From: Argopecten irradians
Lineage: Eukaryota > Mollusca > Bivalvia > Pectinida > Pectinidae
Reading direction: 5' to 3'
Assembly (NCBI RefSeq): GCF_041381155.1
Contig: NC_091137.1
Span: 10,039,765 to 10,103,764, forward strand
DNA length: 64,000 bases
The notes under the pieces were generated by a model, which worked only from the letters and a program-made list of their open reading frames with translations, was not told where the DNA came from and ran no database searches. Within the stretch, counting starts at the first letter, position 1, and each line of letters begins with the position of its first letter. The translations under genes and the position numbers were made by a program. This document shows, one piece after another, positions 45,201-52,211 of the stretch.

Positions 45201-48106
45201 GCAAAGCATAGGAGGAAAAGGGATAAAGGCTATTCTGATTAGAGTATTTTACATAACTAGCAAAGAATAGGAGGAAAAGGGATAAAGGCTATTCTGATTA
45301 GAGTATTTACATAACTAGCAAATAGCATAGAGAAAAGGATAAAGGCTATTCTGATTAGAGTATTTACATAACTAGCAAAGCATAGGAGGAAAAGGGTAAA
45401 GGCTATTCTGATTAGAGTATTTACATTACTAGCAAAGAATAGGAGGAAAAGGGATAAAGGCTATTCTGATTAGAGTATTTACATAACTAGCAAAGCATAG
45501 GAGGAAAAGGGATAAAGGCTATTCTGATTAGAGTATTTACATAACTAGCAAAGCATAGGAGGAAAAGGGAAAAGGCTATTCTGATTAGAGTATTACATAA
45601 CTAAATTCTGCTATTCTGTTAGTATTTACATAACTAGCAAAGCATAGGAGGAAAAGGGATAAAGGCTATTCTGATTAGAGTATTTACATAACTAGCAAAG
45701 CATAGGAGGAAAAGGGATAAAGGCTATTCTGGTTAGAGTATTTACATAACTAGTTCAGAGATAGAAGGAAAAATAAAGAGGCTATTCTGATTAGAGTATT
45801 TACAGAACTAGTTAAGGGATAGGAGAAAAAGGATAAGAGTCTGATTAGAGTATTTACATAACTAGCCAAGGGATAGGGATTATTCCAAATTAAATAGAAT
45901 GACACTGACCGATGGTGAACTTGAAATTATGGCAAAAAGGGGAAATATTGTTATATCACTCTATAACAGATAGTAACTCATATTCCACTGGTCATATGAC
46001 TAGATAGGGGATCTGTATACCTTTTTAGACTGAATTGACAACCAGTTGTGATAATATAATTATGTATACCCCCGGTACATGTATTCCTTCTTTGCATATA
46101 TATTACAGAGTTACTTCCCTTCCTGGTAGGTATCCATTGTGAATTTGTGATATCATTATTTTGTGAGCAAAATTCACATCACTTTCTCTGAAAAGCATAA
46201 CGTTACGCTCTCAAACATATTACAACTTGCATTCAATACCTACTCGCAAGGGCAGATATCTCTTAAATATGTAGATATAGAATATGTATAAACTCTGCTT
46301 ATTTGTTTCTCATTTTGTTTGTTTCAGACCTTACTTTGAAATGAAGGCAAAATTCAACCAATCTATGGAGGTAAGGAAATTCATAGTAAACATTTTTAGC
46401 AGAGTTTTAACTGTTCGTGAAAATGAGGACAGTATGAGCTTTGTCAGACTAAATGGAGTCCAGTGTATTTAAGATATAACTTGTTTTGGAAAGGATCAAA
46501 TATCTGGCCACATTTCAGAGATATTTTTGGTTCTTTATGTAGTATAAACTTTATACATGTATATTCTAAGAGATGGAATTTGAACGACCTAGCATCCAGA
46601 AATCAAATCTACCAATTGTATAGATATTCTTACAGAGGCTTTTACATTCTTACATACGAATTTGTCTTGGTCATTTACCTCTGTAATTTTACAAAGAAAC
46701 AAAACAGTTGTAAACTTAACAGGATATTTTTTTAAGAGTACATGCTAACTAGTTTCTGCTGAATATTTTCTCTACATTTTGTAAAATGTGATGTTTTTAT
46801 CTGATTTAAGGATCAGAAGAGAAGTATCCATATCCTTGAGGAGGATGTTTCTATGGCTAAATCATCCTACTCTGACGCATTAAAAAACCTGGAGCTTATC
46901 AGTGATGAGATTCACCAGCAGAGACAGGAAAAACGGAAACAGCAGGAGCTCGGTGTCCGTGAGGCAGGGGTAGGCTCAGAGTCGCCGTCACCTCCACCCA
47001 ACAGAGACAAGGGTATGGCCTCTGTGGAAGGTCAGGGGTCAAGCCATATAAGTAGCTGTCAGGGGTCATCCCAGTCTACTAACACATCTAGTCATGCCAA
47101 ACATTTTAAGTCACCGGAGGACATCAATTACAGTCTCCCATCCGTCATTCATCAAAGTTTAGATAAGTCACGTAACCCAAGTTATCGAGAGGCAGTAGAT
47201 AGACGCCTAAGTCAAACAGAGGGAAATGAGGATGATTTCCCTGCCCCTACATTTGATGAAGAATATAAAGCATTGCCAAATAGTCGACACAGTGCCCTGC
47301 GGCGTAGTTTATCTCGAGAATCCAGTATACCTAAGGACTTCACTAGTGTTCTGTTGTCATCTTCCCCCAGTGGTAGTGACTACTCAGACAGACCTGATCT
47401 GTCACAACGTGCACGATCTCAGTCATCTCCTACTGGCAGGCGACGTAAACTCCAGGGAGGATTAATACTGAAGATTGACGCGGCCATGGACCCTTTAACT
47501 CAACGATATCAGGCGACGGAAATCCAACCCACCAGGAAAGGTCAACGAAGACGTTTGTCAAAGGACCAGTCAAAAGTTCAAAGGAATATGGAATTTCCGA
47601 AATTTAATCCTTTTGGAAGTCCAACAGAGAAAACATTCAGGGAGAATTCTATGTCAAACTCCCCAAGTCGACAGGGCTCTTTCTTGACCCCTGGGGGTCA
47701 GGAAGGAGAAGATGGGTCAGACACGGAGAGCATTGCAAGTACTGGACCAATGCTGGACGATGACCAGGTGGAACTCTTGACCCTGGAATTTTCTGACCAG
47801 GCTTCCACTGATGATAATAGTCCAACGTTTAAAAGACAGGACTGGAACAGAATGAGTCTGCCACCCAAACTTAGTCACCTGGAGCAATACATTCACCACC
47901 CTAATGAGAAAGGGGAGACAACTGTCACAGAATCTGTAGTTAATGGTGATGTTTCACTGTCGAACACTCTAACAAACGAGGACGACCCGGCGAGTCAGTC
48001 CAATAGAACTCTACCCTTATCTAGTCCAGAAACTGACATGCAGATAGATGATACTCAACTAGGTAGCCCGGTAGTAGTTACAGAGGAACACATAGACACA
48101 GCCTAA
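21167..48106 (+). CDS. SH3BP5: SH3BP5/SH3BP5L homologue (Rab11 GEF-type coiled-coil protein), 7 coding exons
   Basis: Joining 21167-21244, 23106-23168, 23624-23752, 25044-25205, 25563-25693, 46328-46370 and 46811-48106 gives 633 residues without a stop, every intron starting GT and ending AG. Residues about 20-246 are the charged coiled-coil core of the SH3BP5 family (landmarks VELEKLNKASEEINKLE, GFRQALSESTQKL, KARPYYDARVK, QKTALRFERA, KSKPYFEMKAKFNQ). In animals the family acts as a guanine-nucleotide exchange factor for Rab11 and, for human SH3BP5 (Sab), as a mitochondrial JNK-binding protein. Residues about 250-633 are Ser/Pro-rich and probably disordered, with a Ser-then-acidic patch (TESIAS, LDDDQVELLTLEF, about 508-529). 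Length exceeds human SH3BP5 (455) because of this tail. An in-frame TAG at 21128 fixes the first ATG. Whether it is SH3BP5 or SH3BP5L is not resolvable; invertebrates usually have one. Confidence 0.93.
21544..21694. mobile_element. Foldback element in intron 1 (CTAGCCCGAGATAC ends)
   Basis: CTAGCCCGAGATAC (21544-21557) pairs with GTATCTCGGGCTAG (21681-21694). Inside, CTGGCCCTGACACCAGACTT faces GTCTGGTTTAGGGCCAG, so the whole 151 bp folds on itself. Non-coding. Confidence 0.7.
21815..21998 (+). mobile_element. tRNA-related SINE-like repeat, unit 1 (intron 1)
   Basis: TGGCTCAGTTGG (about 21898) matches the pol III A-box consensus and GGCTTCGATTCC (about 21946) is close to the B box, at tRNA-like spacing. 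Preceded by GTGTGGTTTGTACATAGTGT and followed by CTCGACAGGAATGTGTATTT, both shared with unit 2. A tRNA-derived SINE is the likely reading; no poly-A tail is evident. Confidence 0.55.
22088..22276 (+). mobile_element. tRNA-related SINE-like repeat, unit 2 (intron 1)
   Basis: Diverged direct copy of the preceding unit, sharing the head GTGTGGTTTGTACATAGTGT, the TTGGCTCAGTCAGAAGAGCA A-box region, the TTAGATTCCTGG B-box region and the tail CTCGACAGGAATGTGTATTT. About 90 bp separate the units. Confidence 0.55.
22455..22603 (+). repeat. Dispersed repeat in intron 1 (copy of 19530-19705)
   Basis: Starts near CTGTATTTTCCCAAATAAGG and is colinear with the reverse complement of 19530-19705. A foldback element is inserted at its right end. 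Confidence 0.65.
22615..22744. mobile_element. Foldback element, long copy, with 11-bp flanking duplication
   Basis: AGCTACTGTTGTAGCGGAAA at 22616 pairs with TTCGCTACAACAGC near 22742. The direct sequence TTAACATATCT flanks it at 22604-22614 and 22745-22755. An internal piece containing GTTGTAGCGGAAAAGATATC and CTTCTGACTGACTTTTCAAG is duplicated in tandem. Same family as 11326-11384. Confidence 0.7.
23106..23168 (+). CDS. SH3BP5: SH3BP5-like exon 2
   Basis: 21 codons, VELEKLNKASEEINKLELEL D; strongly heptad-like. Acceptor TTTTACAG, donor GAC|GTAAGG, phase 0 at both ends. Confidence 0.92.
23624..23752 (+). CDS. SH3BP5: SH3BP5-like exon 3
   Basis: 43 codons beginning DGRAGFRQALSESTQKL and including KARPYYDARVKVKE, a family signature. 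Acceptor CTCTGTAG, donor GAA|GTAAGA, phase 0. Confidence 0.93.
24027..24960. mobile_element. pogo/Tigger-like non-autonomous element in intron 3
   Basis: GAGTGGAACTTTGTTGATAC at the left and GTATTAACCGAGTTCCACTG at the right form imperfect inverted ends of about 26 bp flanked by TA (in TATATA). CAGTGGAAC-type ends with a TA duplication are usual for pogo/Tigger members of Tc1/mariner. At 934 bp with no DDE ORF it is non-autonomous. A two-copy 26-bp tandem (CGACATGATACAAAACAGGT) lies at 24352-24403. Confidence 0.6.
25044..25205 (+). CDS. SH3BP5: SH3BP5-like exon 4
   Basis: 54 codons, AHIEAQKTALRFERACSMHE through MLNHATMK. Acceptor GATTCCAG, donor AAG|GTTACT (weaker than the others but the frame fits exactly), phase 0. 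Confidence 0.92.
25273..25416. mobile_element. MITE in intron 4 (family copy 1)
   Basis: GTGTTACCTGTCTTTG...GTAGGTATTGATTG pairs with CAATCAATACCTACTCTTAG...CAGATAACAC. About 144 bp. A related copy lies in intron 5 at 46108-46264. Confidence 0.65.
25563..25693 (+). CDS. SH3BP5: SH3BP5-like exon 5
   Basis: 131 bp starting VNEAEKERNESEQEHMK and ending in KRAINKSK, the last codon split (phase 2). Donor AA|GTAAGT. The next coding exon is 20.6 kb away. Confidence 0.92.
26143..26545 (+). repeat. 51-bp tandem repeat in intron 5, about 8 copies
   Basis: Units of 51 bp (ACCATCTAGATCCTTACTGG ... CAGGTCAGCGTTTCGTT). The middle copies are nearly identical, the last two diverged. Because 51 is a multiple of three the plus strand stays open and repeats YHLDPYWPHTNQVSVSL, but it lies between exons and is best read as a minisatellite. 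Confidence 0.85.
26962..27624 (+). CDS. hAT transposase exon 1, 5' part (zinc finger)
   Basis: 221 codons from MAEPKRGILAFFSST to the ATT (Ile) that is the insertion duplication. Contains the zinc finger, which in hAT proteins binds the element's ends. In the present genome the frame continues only four codons into the insert (27636), giving a 223-residue truncated zinc-finger protein that could act as a competitor of active transposase. That effect is inference. Confidence 0.8.
27625..28300 (+). repeat. Left terminal inverted repeat of nested element (676 bp)
   Basis: Matches the reverse complement of 37492-38168 with roughly 15 differences by eye (about 98% identical). The outer 430 bp carry about 19 GTTA words in one orientation; the inner 250 bp are G+C-richer with GACAGCGCAGTGAGCCGGCG. 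Confidence 0.9.
28301..30840. other. Nested element interior, left part; no gene recognised
   Basis: Stop-rich. Contains a promoter-like G+C-richer patch at 28930-29020, a small hairpin (TAGTGTGATTATCCTGT against ACAGGAATTCACACTA, about 28867-28903), two short minus-strand frames (29570-29770 and 29807-29989) without known domains, and CGTGACGGCCGA at about 30364 and 30598. Confidence 0.35.
30864..30960 (+). other. Possible last exon of an unknown gene, copy 1
   Basis: GAGGTTCTCGTTTCAG acts as a plausible acceptor, followed by a frame of about 27 codons reading YRKTREEDRRKYQADVV to a TAA at 30957, then AAATAAATGAAA. Charged and helix-prone. A degenerate copy follows at 31132. No upstream exon was identified, so this may be a captured gene tail or part of a diverged transposase. 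Confidence 0.35.
31132..31250 (+). other. Degenerate second copy of the exon-like segment
   Basis: Shares GAGGTTCTCGTTTCAGATAT, GAAGATCGAAG.AAATACCA and GCTGAAGAGGA with 30864-30960 but has indels that break the frame. It keeps the acceptor-like pyrimidine-CAG. Confidence 0.5.
31260..34770. other. Nested element interior, middle; no gene recognised
   Basis: Short frames only, for example 70 codons at 31298-31510, without a known domain. A 22-bp inverted pair holding TGACGTCA occurs at 32496-32517 and 34576-34597. Otherwise AT-rich. Confidence 0.35.
34780..35465 (+). mobile_element. LINE C-terminal remnant inside the nested element
   Basis: Plus-strand codons in shifting frames read YEKLGRFPLEVNIKLRMLCF, then FIKNIFDESGQSNIF, QDQFIQKWFSGVENSSRDR, ITKFRTSNLKIPIETGRWRN and ICHLCNENIGDEFHYLFVC (a Cys/His knuckle). 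The order is that of a LINE ORF2 region after RT. Several stops (such as TAA at 34989) and no 5' part; inactive. Confidence 0.72.
35470..37491. other. Nested element interior, right part; no gene recognised
   Basis: A G+C-richer stretch at 35800-36058 is open for 82 codons but matches nothing known to me. The remainder is AT-rich and stop-rich. Confidence 0.35.
37492..38168 (-). repeat. Right terminal inverted repeat of nested element (677 bp)
   Basis: Inverted partner of 27625-28300. On the plus strand the motif appears as TAAC words, the reverse complement of GTTA. Confidence 0.9.
38172..38292 (+). CDS. hAT transposase exon 1, 3' part
   Basis: Resumes with DAATDSSNKENEAVVVRYV and runs to HADAE plus one base, donor G|GTTGGT (phase 1). 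Holds the first presumed catalytic aspartate. Confidence 0.8.
38450..38630 (+). CDS. hAT transposase exon 2
   Basis: TLEAIKKAFLSADDEMLF through FCSDGASVNFGMKSGVAKR to WCLPH. Acceptor ATACTTAG, donor AG|GTACTA. Carries the second presumed catalytic Asp and the start of the Cys...His motif. Confidence 0.8.
38895..39782 (+). CDS. hAT transposase exon 3
   Basis: 888 bp, RLELAVMDMLKKSDMGAK through the central helical insertion domain to WFEDILLR. Includes TRWSPHTEKAL, a W-containing motif that often follows the HRLNL box in hAT proteins. Acceptor CAATGACAG, donor AG|GTAAAA. Confidence 0.8.
39960..40098 (+). CDS. hAT transposase exon 4
   Basis: Completes Arg and continues NGCKTPAVLPEWKLMKVLVK to DTYQ. 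Acceptor GTTAAACAG, donor CAA|GTAAAT, phase 0 out. Confidence 0.78.
40231..40500 (+). CDS. hAT transposase exon 5 (dimerisation domain)
   Basis: 90 codons, NVLMLVKIMLCLPVSSAQCE then RTFSTMNRIKTDVRSSL, the conserved hAT C-terminal dimerisation segment, ending NCEDDD and TAA. An AATAAA for the transposon's own mRNA is at about 40528. Confidence 0.85.
   Translation, partial: NVLMLVKIMLCLPVSSAQCERTFSTMNRIKTDVRSSLNITTLEDLIRISGEGPDILDFDPKSAVQKWLSTSRKVKLNYVGWPENCEDDD
40752..42240. other. Intron 5 sequence, nothing recognised
   Basis: AT-rich, short frames only, no repeat structure that I could see. Probably original intron sequence between the hAT target site and the 58-bp array. Confidence 0.45.
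42245..45870. repeat. 58-bp minisatellite in intron 5, about 62 copies
   Basis: Unit ATAAAGGCTATTCTGATTAG then AGTATTTACATAACTAGCAA then AGCATAGGAGGAAAAGGG, period 58. Central units are almost identical; units near both ends (42245-42300 and 45580-45870) are degenerate. Variants such as AGAATAGG recur in several non-adjacent units. It contains stops in all frames. Confidence 0.95.
46108..46264. mobile_element. MITE in intron 5 (family copy 2)
   Basis: AGAGTTACTTCCCTTCCTGG then TAGGTAT pairs with ATACCTACTCGCAAGGGCAG then ATATCTCT. The middle (ATCATTATTTTGTGAGC) matches the copy at 25273-25416. It lies about 60 bp before exon 6. Confidence 0.6.
46328..46370 (+). CDS. SH3BP5: SH3BP5-like exon 6
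   Basis: 43 bp; the first base completes the split Lys codon, then PYFEMKAKFNQSME. Acceptor TTTGTTTCAG, donor GAG|GTAAGG. Continues exactly from exon 5, which shows the gene spans the 20.6-kb intron. Confidence 0.92.
46811..48106 (+). CDS. SH3BP5: SH3BP5-like exon 7 (end of coiled coil, disordered tail, stop)
   Basis: 431 codons plus TAA. Starts DQKRSIHILEEDVSMAKSSY and NLELISDEIHQQRQ (end of the coiled-coil core), then a Ser/Thr/Pro-rich tail with basic Ser clusters (RRSLSRESS, GRRRKLQG, RRRLSKDQS) that look like kinase targets. Acceptor TGATTTAAG. The tail contains no recognisable folded domain. Confidence 0.93.
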   Translation, partial: DQKRSIHILEEDVSMAKSSYSDALKNLELISDEIHQQRQEKRKQQELGVREAGVGSESPSPPPNRDKGMASVEGQGSSHISSCQGSSQSTNTSSHAKHFKSPEDINYSLPSVIHQSLDKSRNPSYREAVDRRLSQTEGNEDDFPAPTFDEEYKALPNSRHSALRRSLSRESSIPKDFTSVLLSSSPSGSDYSDRPDLSQRARSQSSPTGRRRKLQGGLILKIDAAMDPLTQRYQATEIQPTRKGQRRRLSKDQSKVQRNMEFPKFNPFGSPTEKTFRENSMSNSPSRQGSFLTPGGQEGEDGSDTESIASTGPMLDDDQVELLTLEFSDQASTDDNSPTFKRQDWNRMSLPPKLSHLEQYIHHPNEKGETTVTESVVNGDVSLSNTLTNEDDPASQSNRTLPLSSPETDMQIDDTQLGSPVVVTEEHIDTA

Positions 48107-50092
48107 TTTATTATGCTCTTGTTTGATATATATAAATTAATGTTAACCAACTGATTTTGGTGTGAAATTACTGATAAAGTTTGTGTACAGTGTATTTCCA
48201 TTGAATATATTAATCTTGAAAATTTTAAATCAATCGCTGCAGAAATAGCTTACACACATGTACAAGTACCAAAGAGGTATCGATTGAGAAATTAGATTGC
48301 CTTGAAATACCATAAGGCATGGAAAGGCAACTTAAGTTACTGACAAAATAAGTTGGTTTATAGTGCAGAAGTTCAATTAATTGAGAAAAGTATGTGCCTG
48401 CATAATACTTCTTGATCAGGAGCCATGTAAGCATTCTAGGAACTTCTCATGTAAAGAGACCCTAATTTGTTATAAACTAGAGAAACGAATGATATATGTT
48501 GGATTAGGTACGGCTCAAATTTCAAAAGCTAACAGGAATGTGCGGGTTAGACATTAGTGCTACTTCCACCAAAGTTGTTGTTTTACAGAAAACTTTTTTA
48601 TCTACTGCCACCTTTAGTGCTGATATCCAGGGCAATAGATTTCAATATTGATACTTAATGAAGCATCTTGATAATGTTTTTTTGTAGTAATGATATCATA
48701 AATTCTTTTGAAGACATCTGTTTAAAGTGCCACTTCTTCTGTTAAGCATTTTTATTTCAATATTGTTTGACATTTATGTTATTTCATTAAAATTTTTTAC
48801 AAGTATTGAAATTACAATATATCGAAATTTGGCTGAATTTAAACAAAATCAGAAGAGTTGAGTTACCATAATGCTAATTAACCTTTTGGATTGCTGTTTT
48901 AGATTTATTTTAGATTAATCAAAATTAATCTCTGATCTATCTCAATGATTTTAGTATATCCAAGTGTTGATAGAAATACTATGTTATTTCTGTACAATAA
49001 TTATATAATTAAGGGCTAATTGTGTTGTAAAAGATGTACTTGCATATATGCTGTCTAAATTAATGGCACTCTGCAGCTGCAGATGATGTCTTTGATAATT
49101 CTAATTAGTTGGATTAATTATAATGGATCAGTATTAGCGAGAGAATACAGGGTGATGGCTATGATATACACACAAGGTACATACAGGGTATTAAGATTTC
49201 AGGCCAGCAATGGACAATAGTCTCAACTGAATATGTACGTGGGCATTTCCTTAAGCTTGTAATACATGTGTTGTAAAGAATGTTATTTAATCAACATGTA
49301 CAATTTGATCTTGAAAGCCTGCTCATTAAATGCACTTTTTATTCTGTTAACATATATCTACATATACATATGTATGAATGTGAGCCGTCAGTCTGTGTTT
49401 CAGATCTCATGTATTTGTTAAGCCTATCTTGTTTTCTGGTTTTCTCTTTGGTATTATTATTTAATTTATCAATAACAATGTACTTTGCAATAAGAAAAAG
49501 AGTTGTGATCATATTAAACTGAAATTTAAAAAAAATGTGATATTATTCTCTGTGAACAGTTTCAAGATATTAAACAATATCTGTTTCTAATGTTTCATCA
49601 ATAAGCAATTGATACATGTAAAAAATTCTCTCGATAAAATTTGTTTCCGTGTAATGTGCAATATGTAGAGATTACATATATAGTTAAAGTTGATCTGAAT
49701 AAACAGTATTTAATCATTTAAAATCTCAATCACTATGTCTACTATTTAATGTACAATTATGTTTGTCAATTTTGTGCTAATTAATAAAAATTGTCATGTA
49801 TTAAAGATTCTAGAAGAATTGGAATTAAAAATATATATATAAAATGATAGCTTCACATATCAAAAATTTTGACTGTGTATACTTGGATAGAATAATTTCC
49901 TTTCCTGTATAGTAAATTACAGCTATGATGTTAGTATGTCTGCCTGTCTGATTTGACTATCGGTAAGCCAGTCGTAGTTAGCTATGGTTTTGTTTATTTT
50001 GTCTCTACATGTGACACAGTTATCTTCCCTTTTGTGTCGGTACCAATCTTAGTTACCAATATATGATTTACTTGTATCTGTGTATTTTGACA
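48107..50092 (+). other. Probable 3' UTR and downstream non-coding DNA
   Basis: AT-rich sequence with no other gene. AATAAA at 49698-49703 and at about 49782 are candidate polyadenylation signals, which would give a 3' UTR of about 1.6 kb; the true site cannot be fixed from sequence. Confidence 0.45.
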
Positions 50093-50101
50093 CCCTGTCT
50101 A

Positions 50102-50490
50102 CAATCTGATTAAAACACAGATCCTTATAACCACTCCGTTCAATAGAGGATCTGACAATATCCCATAAGGGGTCACGTTCAGATGACCTTTATACCACGT
50201 GTACTTCAGAGCAAATGCAGTTTCTACACCTTACAACATCAATTGAAATCGTCTTTTCGCCCCAGTATACATATGCAATTAGCTTTGTTGTGCATTTTGG
50301 GCGAGATGACTACATACATGAAAATAATTTGGATAGCTTTTTCAAACTCTTTCGTACCCAGTCAAGATTCTGGTAGTGCCAATTTGATTGGCCATTTCAA
50401 AAGGTCATCTTGACGTGACCCCTAATGGGATGTTCTCAGATCCTCTTATCCAACATAGTGATAATAAGGATCTGTATTTTAATCAGATTG
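50102..50490. mobile_element. Mutator-like MITE with about 90-bp inverted ends and 9-bp duplication
   Basis: Starts CAATCTGATTAAAACACAGA and ends TCTGTATTTTAATCAGATTG. The inverted arms run 50102-50191 and 50401-50490 with scattered mismatches (shared inner part GGGGTCACGT and AGATGACCTT). CCCTGTCTA flanks both sides (50093-50101, 50491-50499). Long inverted ends plus a 9-bp duplication are the usual signs of Mutator-like elements. No coding capacity at 389 bp. Confidence 0.82.
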
Positions 50491-50499
50491 CCCTGTCTA

Positions 50500-51160
50500 A
50501 TTCTGACCATGTGATTTGGATTTGCTCGTTGAACAGTATGACAGGTATTTGTGCTAATGTTTTGATGTATATTTTATGAGGGTGTATCATCTACACTTGT
50601 GTAAAACCTTATTTCAATACTGTATATTTTGCATAGAACTTTAGCTAGTGCTATTATAAATGTCATGATATTTTGATTCATTCATACATTAAAAAAAAAC
50701 CTAACAAATGAGGACTTCTAGATTTTTACAAGAAAAAAATGGCTTTATCTATCCAGTTGGAGTATGGCAATTGGTGCATTTATTTTTACTTTTTGGCTTG
50801 AAATCCCCTTTCAGTCGTTTTTGAGATCAAAGTTGAATTCCATAATAATATAAAAGAAAATTCAATAATAATATAAAAAGAGTCTTGTTTTAAAATAAAT
50901 GATAAGAATATATGCATTATTTGTAAAGAAGACTTAAAACATTTTATATTTGAATTTAAATACATCAGATGGAAACAACTACTGTAGTTGAATTCAAGAT
51001 TCCAAGATCACATTGGTAAAGCATAATTCGATAAATCCCACATTCCGCCGATGCCACTGAAGGTGGAACTAAATGATGGCAAATTGTATTTATACCTACA
51101 TTGTTTTGGTATCTTAAAACTGAGATATTGTCATTTACAATTTCATTTTATTCTTTATTA
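50500..51160. other. Non-coding stretch, nothing recognised
   Basis: AT-rich, with a local direct duplication of CAATAATAATATAAAA-like sequence near 50842-50880. No gene or element seen. Confidence 0.4.
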
Positions 51161-51164
51161 ACTA

Positions 51165-51535
51165 CTAAGATCTGAGATTGATGACTGATTTTTTTATAGT
51201 GTGTACTCAGATCTGAGATTGACAAGGATTTTTTTTCTGTATTAAGATCTGAAATTGATGATGGTAATTTGGATATGTATTTAGATATGAAATTGATGAT
51301 GGTGATTTTGAAATGTACTTCGATTTGAAATTGATGATGGTGATTTTGAAATGTACTTTGATCCGAGATTGATGATGGTGAATTTGAAATGTACTTCTAT
51401 CTGAAATTGATGATGATGATTTTGAAATGTACTTCGATCTGAAATTGATGATGGTGAATTTGAAATGTACTTTGATCTGAGTTAAATTGATGATGGTGAA
51501 TTTGAAATGTACTTTAATCTGATATTAATGGTGGT
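51165..51535. repeat. Degenerate 38-bp tandem repeat, about 10 copies
   Basis: Units of about 38 bp, GAAATTGATGATGGTGATTT then TGAAATGTACTTCGATCT. The first three units are most diverged. An old array. Confidence 0.8.
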
Positions 51536-51777
51536 ATGAAATTGTGTGATGAACAGAAATAATTATCACCTATTTTTGACCTTCACTAAAAATTATGATA
51601 TGGGAAGTAGTTTGGACAAGATAAAAGGTGGATACTTGATTGGTTTTGACAAAATTTTGAGAAGATCTAGAAATAACCTTTGGAATGAAGGCTTTTGACC
51701 TTATATGGTGATATAGAATTACATTCTACTATAATGTGCAATGATATCAGGACAATGTCACAAGCATTTTGGAATAG

Positions 51778-51828
51778 GGTAATTCAGGTAGGATAATCCA
51801 GGTAGGTTAATCCAGGTAGGATAAATAA
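51778..51828. repeat. Short 16-17-bp tandem repeat, 3 copies
   Basis: Three copies of AATCCAGGTAGGATA-like sequence. It shares the AGGTAGGATA/AGGTATAAC flavour and period with the large 17-bp array that begins about 385 bp downstream, so it may be a remote outlier of it. Confidence 0.55.
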
Positions 51829-52211
51829 TATTCATAATTTCATAATTGATAACATATCAACAAAAAGATGTATTCATCTAGCACCCTTTTCTATGGTTTA
51901 TTAATCAATTTAATAAAAATGTTTACCAACTAAATAGTTTTGAAAATGTGAATTTATTCTTTAGGTTATGATTTCACACTGGTTGGAGTCCGAAACTTAT
52001 TTAGGTTTTTATTGGTAGTCTATTTCAAAAGAATACCTTAAACATTTCGTTCTTATGCCTTTTTTTTATTTCCTTTCATATTTGGTGCATAATGTGATAT
52101 GTGTCTTATTGTTTGCTATTAACAATCAAAGCTTTGATCCAATGATGCTAGTTATGTGTTCATATTGTTGCCTTAGCCAAACAGAGCCACATTTATTAGT
52201 CAAAATAGAAA

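Noticed and set aside
42245..45870. CRISPR-like regular repeat
   Set aside because: The units are contiguous with no unique spacers, and the window is clearly eukaryotic.
46463..46735. 90-codon ORF in intron 6
   Set aside because: Lies between two well-supported exons, with a composition typical of AT-rich intron sequence.
47226..47899. Alternative-frame ORFs within SH3BP5-like exon 7
   Set aside because: They are shadows of the supported reading frame.
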